A stretch of DNA of 11,508 nucleotides from contig CATPBY010000352.1 in the NCBI GenBank assembly GCA_955652845.1, positions 1-11,508 of the forward strand. The letters are read 5' to 3'. The notes below the pieces were generated by a model. The model saw only the letters and a program-made list of their open reading frames with translations. It did not search any database and was not told where the DNA came from. Positions 1-5,539 of the stretch are shown here, in pieces. Positions within the stretch are counted from its first letter, which is position 1; every line of letters begins with the position of its first letter. A program made the translations under genes and the position numbers. Source of the stretch: an uncultured Terriglobales bacterium. Lineage in GTDB: Bacteria > Acidobacteriota > Terriglobia > Terriglobales > Acidobacteriaceae.

Positions 1-30
1 CATTTAGGGGATGACTGGGTTTATAAGGAT

Positions 31-36
31 GGAGGA
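31..36 (+). promoter_or_regulatory. Shine-Dalgarno site of the lipoprotein gene
   Basis: GGAGGA lies eight bases before the ATG at 45 and fixes that start. It is the clearest ribosome binding site in the window. Confidence 0.7.
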
Positions 37-44
37 GTGCAATC

Positions 45-485
45 ATGAAGGCAGCTGGAAGCGTAATTCTGCTGACGTTAGGAATGTTGCTTAGCGCGTG
101 TGGGGGCGGGGGGAATGGCACGGGAAATATAACCGGCAGCTGGAGCGCAACCCTGAACAACCAGGATGGAACTCCCTCGGTGTACGCGTTTACCACGTCG
201 TTCACGCAGAACAGCAGCACCTCGGTGACGGTTTTCAACTTCAAATTCAACTCGACATCAGATTGTTTTGACGACGCCACGACCACCGAGACTTCGTTGT
301 TCACATTGGGTGGCGATTTCAACGGCAATGTAACCGGGACGTTGGTTCTGAACATTACATCTGACAAGAACAATAAACTAAATCTGCAAGGGAACATTAA
401 CGGAAAAACCATCTCGGGTACGTGGAGTTTGACGGGTTCGGCGACGTGCACTGGCTCGGGAAAGTTCACTATGACCGAGATGTAG
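45..485 (+). CDS. small secreted lipoprotein of unknown function
   Basis: This encodes 146 residues. The N-terminus is a lipoprotein signal: a positively charged start (MK), a hydrophobic stretch at about residues 6-16, and a lipobox LSAC with the acylated cysteine at residue 19. A glycine-rich linker (CGGGGNGTGN) follows. The mature part is rich in Asn, Thr, Ser and Gly with alternating beta-strand-like segments, including GSWSATL near residues 31-37 and GTWSLTGSATCTGSGKF near 125-141. It has two further cysteines, Cys74 and Cys135, that could form a disulfide. This suggests a small beta-sandwich or barrel tethered to a membrane, but I recognise no named domain. The ATG has a good ribosome binding site, GGAGGA at 31-36, eight bases upstream. 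By eye the gene is less GC-rich than its neighbours. It converges on rmuC with only 37 bases between stops. Confidence 0.85.
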   Translation: MKAAGSVILLTLGMLLSACGGGGNGTGNITGSWSATLNNQDGTPSVYAFTTSFTQNSSTSVTVFNFKFNSTSDCFDDATTTETSLFTLGGDFNGNVTGTLVLNITSDKNNKLNLQGNINGKTISGTWSLTGSATCTGSGKFTMTEM

Positions 486-506
486 AAGCGAGTGCGCACC
501 GGCTAG

Positions 507-520
507 GACGCCCGCACCTA
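507..520. repeat. short 3'-end element GACGCCCGCRCCTA, copy 1
   Basis: The 14-base string gacgcccgcaccta recurs with one change at 4126-4139 and with two changes at 10153-10166. Read on the minus strand, it begins two bases after the rmuC stop codon. It also lies between the convergent ends of the lipoprotein gene and rmuC. The flanking GTGCG...CGCAC can form a weak stem, but no T-tract follows, so I do not call it a terminator. Confidence 0.5.
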
Positions 521-522
521 CA

Positions 523-1869
523 TCAGGCGGTGGCTTTGTCGATTAAGGGCGCCGGGGCTTCGTCGCCGGCCTTTGAAGTCACCGAATCAAGCTCCAGCTG
601 TTCCTGGCCACTGAGGACAGTAACCCGTCCACGATAAGTTTTCAGATGCTTTTGGGCAGTCTCGAAAGCTTCCTGGGCGCGGTTCAGGTTCTTGCCGACG
701 TTTTCAAATTGAGTCTGGAAGTAGTCGAAGGATTTCTGTGCTTTCGCCAGTTCGAGGCGGCTCTTTTCGAAGCGGCTGGCGACTTCATACCATTTGTGCA
801 CCAGCGCTATTGTCTGCAGCGTCATCAGCAGAGTATTGGGCGAAACCGGGAAAACGTGCTGCTGGTTGAGCCAGTCAGCCAGCTCGCGGTTGCGAACGGC
901 TTCCATGTAAAGGGTCTCGCTGGGCAGATACATCAGAGCGATATCAGTAGTCCCGTGTTCCGGCTGAATATAAGCCTTGATGCGCTTGGCTTCCACACGC
1001 ATCACTCGCACAAATTCATGGCGGGCGGATTCGATCTCCGCTGCGACGTTGCTTTCGAATAGTGCCAATACCTGCTCGCGGGGAAATTTCGCGTCGATGG
1101 GCAAGCGGCGATCAGGGAACTGGATCATGGCGTCGGGACGTCCGCCATCGGGCAGGGCGGATTGCATCTCGAACATATTTGCCGGCAGGAAATCAGCCAG
1201 CAGACGTTCCAGGCTGGCTTCTCCAAATTGACCGCGCAAATGCGGAAGTTTTAACAGATTGTTCAAGTCATTGATGGAGTTTCCTAAAGCCCCTACTTCG
1301 CGCAACTGTTCTTCGGCCGCTTTCAGGTGCTGCTGCACTTTTTCGAACTGGGCAAAACCTTCTTTGATATTTTGGTCGAGCTTTTGCTGCACCTGGTCGG
1401 TGATGGCAAGCAGTTTGGCGTCGACGCGATCGCGGATCGCATCCAGACTTTGCGCTGTCCTCTGATTCAGGTTGTCAAACTCGGCTTTGAGCTGGGAAGT
1501 GGTCAGGGCGAGCGATGAGGTCAGCTCACTTCGGGTGCCGGCGAGCCCCACTGACTGCTCCTGCCGGCAGGCCTTCATCTGATCTTCGACCGCATTGCGT
1601 ACCAGAGAGAATCCATCGCCCAATCGATCACTGACCTGCTGGCGGAGATCGCCTTTTGTCTGCTCCAGCCGGCTGGCCATGTCCGCCGTGGCCGAAGTGA
1701 ACTGGCGCGACAGATTCTGATAAAGCGTCTCCGATTGGGCCGTAAGTTGTTTAGATAACTCAACTTGCGGTGTAGTGCCAGACTCCCGCCGCAACTGCAA
1801 AAGGGCCAGAATCAGAAGTACTAGGTTGAGGACCAGGACTAGGCCAAGCAGTAATGAGAGAAAGGCCAA
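523..1869 (-). CDS. rmuC: RmuC family DNA recombination protein
   Basis: RmuC proteins are implicated in limiting inversions at short inverted repeats, and the conserved domain is related to nuclease folds; the biochemical role is poorly defined. The 448-residue product has one N-terminal membrane segment (about residues 3-25, nearly all Leu/Val/Ala/Ile), then a long Gln/Glu/Leu-rich coiled coil (about 35-205). The RmuC domain covers about 190-420, with RGQFGE (212-217), PDAMIQFPDRRLPIDAKFP (245-263), TDIALMYLPSE (308-318) and VFPVSPNTLLMTLQTI (339-354). Length is close to the usual family size. The start is TTG at 1869-1867 with GGAG ten bases upstream; the frame is closed by a TAA further upstream and offers no ATG. 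The tail after residue 420 is unconserved. It diverges from the CAP gene and stands alone. Confidence 0.93.
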   Translation of the reverse strand: MAFLSLLLGLVLVLNLVLLILALLQLRRESGTTPQVELSKQLTAQSETLYQNLSRQFTSATADMASRLEQTKGDLRQQVSDRLGDGFSLVRNAVEDQMKACRQEQSVGLAGTRSELTSSLALTTSQLKAEFDNLNQRTAQSLDAIRDRVDAKLLAITDQVQQKLDQNIKEGFAQFEKVQQHLKAAEEQLREVGALGNSINDLNNLLKLPHLRGQFGEASLERLLADFLPANMFEMQSALPDGGRPDAMIQFPDRRLPIDAKFPREQVLALFESNVAAEIESARHEFVRVMRVEAKRIKAYIQPEHGTTDIALMYLPSETLYMEAVRNRELADWLNQQHVFPVSPNTLLMTLQTIALVHKWYEVASRFEKSRLELAKAQKSFDYFQTQFENVGKNLNRAQEAFETAQKHLKTYRGRVTVLSGQEQLELDSVTSKAGDEAPAPLIDKATA

Positions 1870-1971
1870 TTCGCAATGTCTCCGCTGTAATGGTGCTTAG
1901 AGGGATTGTAGAGCGTATCGTCCAGTTAACAAAGCAGGAGTTTTACTCCCGGTCCTGAAGCGTAGGTAACT
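1870..1971. promoter_or_regulatory. divergent intergenic region with a small inverted repeat
   Basis: These 102 bases separate the divergent rmuC and CAP genes and must hold both promoters. I see no convincing -35/-10 pair on either strand. A perfect inverted repeat GGAGT-TTT-ACTCC lies at 1937-1949, bracketed by CAGGA (1935-1939) and TCCTG (1953-1957). It is 22 bases before the CAP start, where it could be an operator or a leader hairpin. Near the CAP ATG there is only a weak AGGT as ribosome binding site. Confidence 0.35.
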
Positions 1972-2829
1972 ATGCTTCGCGCCCTTTTAGCTTCTCTGGC
2001 CATTGTTCTGGCGAGCGCCACTGTTCCGGCCAAAGCGCCGAAACCGAAACCGGTCAGTTACCGGTCGGACGGCGCGTCGCCAAACTCATCCCTGATGTCC
2101 TATGACGCGGAGGCTGAACAGCAGCTTCTGATGCTTGCGAACCAGGCGCGTGCGCGGGCCGGACTTCCTCCCTTGCAGAGGGATGAAGGACTGACGCAAG
2201 CGGCCCGGCAGCATGCTTTCGCTCTGGCATCACAGCCGCAGCTTTCGCATCAGTTTTCTGGTGAACCCTCGCTGGCTCTGCGGCTGGCGGCGGGCACCAC
2301 CCTCCATCTGAGCCGGGCAGGAGAAAATGTCGCCTTGGGCACGACCGTGGAACGGGTTCATGAAGATCTCATGCTTTCACCTCGACATCGGGACAATTTA
2401 CTGAATCCTGGGTATAACGTAGCTGGCTTCGGGGTAATCCGCAGTAGAGACCGGCTATACGTGACTCAGGATTTCGGAGAGGGTGCGGTGACCTACTCCT
2501 CGCAGAAGTCGGATGAAATGGTGGCTGCCAGCGTGAACCGGATGCGCGTCAGCGCTGGATTGGCCCAGTTGCAGCGTGTCGAGGATCGTGCCACTCAGAC
2601 TGCTGCCTGCTCCCTGGCCGAGGCGAATACACTAAACATTCCTTTACCTCGCGAGATTACCAGCCGCTACGTGCTTCGTTACACCACGATGCAGCCCGAG
2701 GCGGTGCCCGAAAGCGCGTCAAAAATTATCGAAGTCCGATCCATCCAGAAATTTTCGGAAGGGACCTGTTACTCGAGGACGATAACGTATCCGAATGGTG
2801 TGTATTGGGTAGTGCTGACGTTCTTCTGA
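1972..2829 (+). CDS. secreted CAP/SCP-domain protein (YkwD type) with partial second repeat
   Basis: The 285-residue product has a Sec signal peptide (about residues 1-20, likely cleaved near VPA-KA). A bacterial CAP (cysteine-rich secretory/antigen 5/PR-1) domain follows at about 45-170. Hallmarks are ANQARARAGLPPLQRDEGL (56-74), AARQHA with His81 (77-82), LSH (91-93), GENVALG (117-123) and SPRHRDNLLNPGYNVAGFG (136-154). These are the family's typical helix, His/Glu cavity and loop motifs; the biochemical role of bacterial CAP proteins is mostly unknown. Residues 184-218 (NRMRVSAGLAQLQRVED and following) resemble the first CAP helix again, and the protein ends in beta-strand-like NGVYWVVLTFF, so the C-terminal half may be a degenerate duplicate without the His/Glu motifs. 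Start is ATG with a weak ribosome site; the signal peptide supports it. It diverges from rmuC and is followed by the DUF72 gene after 127 bases. Confidence 0.88.
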   Translation: MLRALLASLAIVLASATVPAKAPKPKPVSYRSDGASPNSSLMSYDAEAEQQLLMLANQARARAGLPPLQRDEGLTQAARQHAFALASQPQLSHQFSGEPSLALRLAAGTTLHLSRAGENVALGTTVERVHEDLMLSPRHRDNLLNPGYNVAGFGVIRSRDRLYVTQDFGEGAVTYSSQKSDEMVAASVNRMRVSAGLAQLQRVEDRATQTAACSLAEANTLNIPLPREITSRYVLRYTTMQPEAVPESASKIIEVRSIQKFSEGTCYSRTITYPNGVYWVVLTFF

Positions 2830-2956
2830 GCCATGCGGCCATTCGCAGGCCGATCGCTGAATTCCCAATCCTGATCGATGCTTTTCTTTGAAGCGGCTGC
2901 GGCGGAGAACTGCCCGTGCTAACCTGCAAGCTGCGGCTCTCGAGCGTTTGCCCAGC
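2830..2956. other. spacer between the CAP and DUF72 genes with a small hairpin
   Basis: Seven bases after the CAP stop codon (stop at 2827-2829), CGGCC (2836-2840) and GGCCG (2848-2852) form a five-pair stem with a seven-base loop. No T-run follows, so it is a weak terminator at best. The DUF72 frame stays open upstream to a TTG at 2888, and I see no clear promoter. Confidence 0.3.
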
Positions 2957-3901
2957 ATGGAAATATCCCCAAAAATTCGGGTCGGGACTGCGGGCTGGTC
3001 TTACAAGGACTGGGAAGGAATTTTCTATCCTCCGGGCATGCAACACCGCAGACAGCACCCGCTCGAATTTCTAGCGCAGTGCTTCGATATGGTGGAAATC
3101 AACACTTCGTTTTACGGACACATCAAGCCACATCTGGCGAAGTTGTGGGCGCGGAAAGCAGCGGCGGTGAATCCCAGTTTTGTGTTCACTGCCAAATTGC
3201 ATCGCTCGTTCACCCATTCTCCTCTAGCGGTGATGGAGCCGACGTCGGCGGCCACCATACAGCCGAATGATGAAGATGAGAGGTTGGCCCGCGAAGGCCT
3301 GGAAGCGCTAGCGGCGGAGGGAAAAATGGGGGCGCTGCTGATCCAGTTTCCCGTTTCCTATAAAAATACTTTGCTGAACCGCGAGTATCTGGACAAGTTG
3401 CTGCGGCAGTTCATCGAATATCCGCGAGTGGTGGAGGTGCGGCATGACAGCTGGGACAATCCGGAAACGCTTGACTACTTTACCCACAAGAACGTCGCCT
3501 TCTGCAACATCGACCAGCCCCGGCTGGGACGCTCGCTGGAACCTACCGAGCACGTGACTTCTCCTCTGGGCTATGTGCGGCTGCATGGGCGAAATTATGA
3601 CCAGTGGTTTGAAGCGGAGAAGGGCGCGGACCGCTACAACTATTTCTACCGCGAGCCGGAACTGGCTGGATGGAAAGAGAAGATCGAACGCATTGCCCGC
3701 AAAACCGACGTCACCTACGTTGTAGCCAACAACCACTTCCAATCCAAGGCTGCAGCAAATGGGCTGCAATTGAAAAATATGCTTACGGGACGGCGAGCAA
3801 AAGCCACGGAAGCGTTGTTACAGCATTATCCCGAGCTCAGAAAGATTGCGGACCCGATTGCCGAGGATGATGGTGGGCAGGATTTGTTTCGGCTGGCGTA
3901 A
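2957..3901 (+). CDS. DUF72 family protein (YecE-like)
   Basis: This is a 314-residue member of the DUF72 family, which adopts a TIM-barrel-like fold; its biochemical function is not known to me. Conserved features are VGTAGWSYKDWEGIFYPPG (9-27), MVEINTSFYG (45-54), FVFTAKLHRSFTH (75-87), GALLIQFP (125-132), VVEVRHDSW (158-166), YVRLHGRNY (206-214) and YVVANNHFQSKAAANGLQL (254-272). Length is within the family's range, slightly long because of a charged C-terminal tail (about 290-314). I chose the ATG at 2957 because it sits just before the conserved first strand. The frame also has an upstream TTG at 2888 that would add 23 Arg/Ala-rich residues; neither start has a clear Shine-Dalgarno. It has the same direction as the CAP gene, but there is no evidence of functional linkage. 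Confidence 0.9.
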   Translation: MEISPKIRVGTAGWSYKDWEGIFYPPGMQHRRQHPLEFLAQCFDMVEINTSFYGHIKPHLAKLWARKAAAVNPSFVFTAKLHRSFTHSPLAVMEPTSAATIQPNDEDERLAREGLEALAAEGKMGALLIQFPVSYKNTLLNREYLDKLLRQFIEYPRVVEVRHDSWDNPETLDYFTHKNVAFCNIDQPRLGRSLEPTEHVTSPLGYVRLHGRNYDQWFEAEKGADRYNYFYREPELAGWKEKIERIARKTDVTYVVANNHFQSKAAANGLQLKNMLTGRRAKATEALLQHYPELRKIADPIAEDDGGQDLFRLA

Positions 3902-3908
3902 GCACGCG

Positions 3909-3920
3909 CGGGCACGCCCG
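3909..3920. terminator. possible GC-rich hairpin after the DUF72 gene
   Basis: CGGGCACGCCCG folds as CGGG-CACG-CCCG starting eight bases after the stop codon. The flanks are GC-rich, and a TTTT tract appears only about 15 bases later (3936-3939). It could act as a weak terminator or be another GC-rich intergenic element. Confidence 0.3.
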
Positions 3921-3948
3921 GCGCCCACACTCCCATTTTGAGGCGATA

Positions 3949-3990
3949 GATCCCTCTCTCCGCCTGAAAAGCGGCTGCGCTCGGGATGAC
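3949..3990 (+). repeat. dispersed intergenic repeat (GATCCCTC...GGGATGAC), copy 1
   Basis: This 42-base unit starts gatccctctc and ends ctcgggatgac. It matches 37 of 42 positions with the unit at 4011-4052 in the same orientation, 62 bases start to start. The ends GATCCC and GGGATGAC are partly complementary, as in REP-like elements. Confidence 0.75.
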
Positions 3991-4000
3991 GCCAACAGAG

Positions 4001-4052
4001 ATGCACGCGAGATCCCTCTTTTCGCCTGAAAAGCTGTTGCGCTCGGGATGAT
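4001..4052 (+). repeat. dispersed intergenic repeat, copy 2, with TGCACGCGA leader
   Basis: The core is 4011-4052, and its five differences from copy 1 are all substitutions, so the copies align without gaps. It is preceded by atgcacgcga. The copy at 11453-11505 has the same TGCACGCG block before GATCCCTC, so the block belongs to the repeat unit rather than to local flank. Confidence 0.72.
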
Positions 4053-4125
4053 GGCTCTGGCGATGGGGACCCACGAGGATTATGCACGAGAATTATGAAT
4101 GAGGGACTGACCTGACGCAGGCGGA

Positions 4126-4139
4126 GACGCCCGCGCCTA
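4126..4139. repeat. short 3'-end element GACGCCCGCRCCTA, copy 2
   Basis: Read on the minus strand, TAGGCGCGGGCGTC begins two bases after the ispG stop codon, the same spacing as at rmuC. The overlapping GGCG-GAGA-CGCC (4121-4132) is a perfect four-pair stem with a four-base loop. It may aid transcript 3'-end formation, but no T-tract follows. Confidence 0.5.
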
Positions 4140-4141
4140 TA

Positions 4142-4918
4142 TTAGGTTGCCAGGACGGCTGCGCTTACATCTTTGGGGGCGTAGTGGGATTCTACGTAAT
4201 CGTCGAGAATCTGGATAAACTCGGCTACAATCCTGTCGCCTTTCAAGGTGGTGAAGAGACGGCCATCGACGTAAACCGGGGCTTTCGGTTCTTCGAAGGT
4301 CCCGGGTAATGAGATGCCCAGGCTGGCGTGTTTGGATTCGCCTGGGCCGTTGACCACGCATCCCATGACTGCGACTTTCATCTCTTCAACGCCGGTATAT
4401 CGTCGCTTCCACGCCGGCATCTGCTCACGCAAGTAGGATTGAATCTGCTCAGCCATTTCCTGGAAGAAGGTGCTGGTGGTGCGTCCGCATCCAGGGCAGG
4501 CGGTGACCTGCGGGGTGAAACTGCGGATGCCCAGCGACTGCAGAATTTGCTGGGCGACCCGGACTTCTTCGGTGCGATCGCCGCCGGGAGCGGGCGTAAG
4601 CGAAACCCGGATGGTGTCGCCAATCCCTTCCTGCAGCAACACTCCAAGCGCGGCGCTCGAAGCGACAATGCCTTTCGCTCCCATGCCAGCTTCGGTCAAG
4701 CCGAGATGCAGGGGATAATTGCAGCGGGCGGCCAGCGAGCGGTAAACATCGATCAAGTCCTGCACACCGCTGACCTTCGCGCTCAGAATGATCTGATCGG
4801 GACGCAGACCATATTTCTCTGCCAAGGCCGCGGAATTCAGGGCGCTCACCACCATGGCTTCCATGGTCACTTCGCGGGCGTCTTTTGGCTCCGGAAGACG
4901 TGAATTCTCGTCCATCAT
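4142..4918 (-). CDS. ispG: IspG C-terminal part with the [4Fe-4S] cysteines
   Basis: These 258 residues hold the rest of the barrel and the C-terminal iron-sulfur domain that reductively opens MEcPP to HMBPP, electrons coming from flavodoxin or ferredoxin. Blocks seen are MMDENSRLPEPKDAREV (1-17), ILSAKVSGVQDLIDVYR (44-60), YPLHLGLTEAGMG (68-80), SSAALGVLLQEGIGDTIRVS (87-106) and the cluster ligands: CPGCGR (Cys141, Cys144) and MGCVVNGPGE (Cys187). All three cluster cysteines are present and the tail EAPKAPVYVDG-like segment (EEPKAPVYVDGR, 209-220) is intact. The ATGATG start overlaps the stop of the first part by four bases. Codons upstream in this frame read LLTR, matching the family, so the ATG is probably an internal methionine pair rather than a true gene start. 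Confidence 0.85.
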   Translation of the reverse strand: MMDENSRLPEPKDAREVTMEAMVVSALNSAALAEKYGLRPDQIILSAKVSGVQDLIDVYRSLAARCNYPLHLGLTEAGMGAKGIVASSAALGVLLQEGIGDTIRVSLTPAPGGDRTEEVRVAQQILQSLGIRSFTPQVTACPGCGRTTSTFFQEMAEQIQSYLREQMPAWKRRYTGVEEMKVAVMGCVVNGPGESKHASLGISLPGTFEEPKAPVYVDGRLFTTLKGDRIVAEFIQILDDYVESHYAPKDVSAAVLAT

Positions 4919-5388
4919 GCGAGTAAGAAGGCCTGATCGAGCGAACCCCAGTTCACGCCGATGCGCACCGGCTTCTGATTTTCGACTGCGACTTGGATCT
5001 TGGTGCTGAAGTTATTATCATCCTTGCGGCCAATTCCGACGTTGCCGGGATTATTCCGGTACTTGGCGAGGGCCCGGGCGCACTCAGGATATTTCTTGAG
5101 CAGGATGTGACCGTTGTAATGGAAGTCGCCCACGATGGGCACACGTACGCCTTGCTGGTCGAGTTGCTCGACAATGGGAGCGACGGCCGCGGCCGCTTCC
5201 TCGTTATTCACAGTCACTCGCACCAGTTCAGACCCAGCGCGGGCCAGGGCCGATACTTGCTGGACAGTCGCGCGGACGTCAGCCGTGTCGGTATTGGTCA
5301 TGGACTGCACCACAACTGGTGCATCGCTACCGACACGCACCCCTTCGATCGAGGCGGTAACCGACTTCCTACGCTGGATATTAGCCAT
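4915..5388 (-). CDS. ispG: IspG N-terminal part (TIM-barrel half)
   Basis: These 157 residues cover the first part of the IspG TIM-barrel domain, which binds the substrate 2-C-methyl-D-erythritol 2,4-cyclodiphosphate. Family blocks visible are VVVQSMTNTDT (25-35), SELVRVTVNNEEAA (53-66), VPIVGDFHYNGHILL (83-97), YRNNPGNVG (110-118) and PVRIGVNWGSLDQ (140-152). The sequence departs from the family only in the last five residues, AFLLA, before a TGA. The ATG at 5388 is right before the usual IspG N-terminus; no strong Shine-Dalgarno precedes it. The stop codon overlaps the ATG of the second part as ATGA, the arrangement seen in coupled genes, but here it appears to be a by-product of a single-base loss. 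The upstream gap of 151 bases suggests it may have its own promoter. Confidence 0.8.
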   Translation of the reverse strand: MANIQRRKSVTASIEGVRVGSDAPVVVQSMTNTDTADVRATVQQVSALARAGSELVRVTVNNEEAAAAVAPIVEQLDQQGVRVPIVGDFHYNGHILLKKYPECARALAKYRNNPGNVGIGRKDDNNFSTKIQVAVENQKPVRIGVNWGSLDQAFLLA

Positions 5389-5539
5389 GCGGAAGCTCTA
5401 GTTTAGCAGAAAGGACTGGTCTTAACGGGCCTTGACAGGTGTTATACAGAACAGAGCTCCAGAGCTACAGAGCTGATGAGCGCGCGAGCGAAGGCTCCTT
5501 CGACTGCGCTCACGGCAGATCCCGCGCCAAACAGTCAAT
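5389..5539. other. rseP-ispG spacer with tandem 8-mers and a hairpin
   Basis: This holds three in-phase 8-base units beginning AGAGCT at 5453, 5461 and 5469. It also has the inverted repeat CGAAGGCTCCTTCG (5489-5502) next to a gactgcgctca tract of a type common in intergenic repeats. On the minus strand TATAAC (5440-5445) could be a -10 box for ispG, but I see no matching -35. Nothing here is convincing as a terminator, so read-through from rseP is possible. Confidence 0.4.

Larger units (their letters stand above)
4142..5388 (-). pseudogene. ispG: ispG interrupted by one missing base near 4930-4936 (whole locus)
   Basis: Together the two reading frames encode a complete 4-hydroxy-3-methylbut-2-enyl-diphosphate synthase of about 415 residues. 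The first frame (5388-4915) ends ...WGSLDQAFLLA-stop. In the other frame, the bases just before the second part read LLTRMMDEN, which continues the family sequence directly after SLDQ. One inserted base in the GGCC run at 4930-4933 would restore a single frame. No conserved block is lost. Because IspG is normally essential for organisms using the MEP pathway, an assembly or sequencing error is the simplest explanation. A true mutation with a second ispG elsewhere, or expression as two chains, remains possible. It lies downstream of rseP after 151 bases. Confidence 0.8.

Noticed and set aside
523..3901. A defence or recombination island built from rmuC, CAP and DUF72 genes
   Set aside because: These are single, widely distributed housekeeping-type genes in differing orientations, with no toxin, nuclease-helicase or integrase partners nearby.
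3949..4052. CRISPR-like direct repeats
   Set aside because: There are only two units, and they diverge at five positions. The same sequence occurs elsewhere in both orientations, so it is a dispersed repeat rather than an array.
3818..4087. Minus-strand open frames of 82-89 codons across the DUF72 end and spacer
   Set aside because: Most of their length is the two direct repeat copies, which translate to two similar Pro/Glu/Arg-rich strings; they are repeat read-through, not genes.
4328..4903. A 191-codon open frame antisense to ispG
   Set aside because: It mirrors the well-conserved IspG coding strand and has no family resemblance or ribosome site.
4920..4940. Programmed -1 frameshifting to make full-length IspG
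   Set aside because: The codons GCC TTC TTA offer no X-XXY-YYZ slippery heptamer, and I see no obvious downstream pseudoknot, so a missing base explains the break better.
5432..5449. TTGACA followed by TATACA on the plus strand
   Set aside because: The two boxes are only six bases apart and there is no plus-strand gene downstream.
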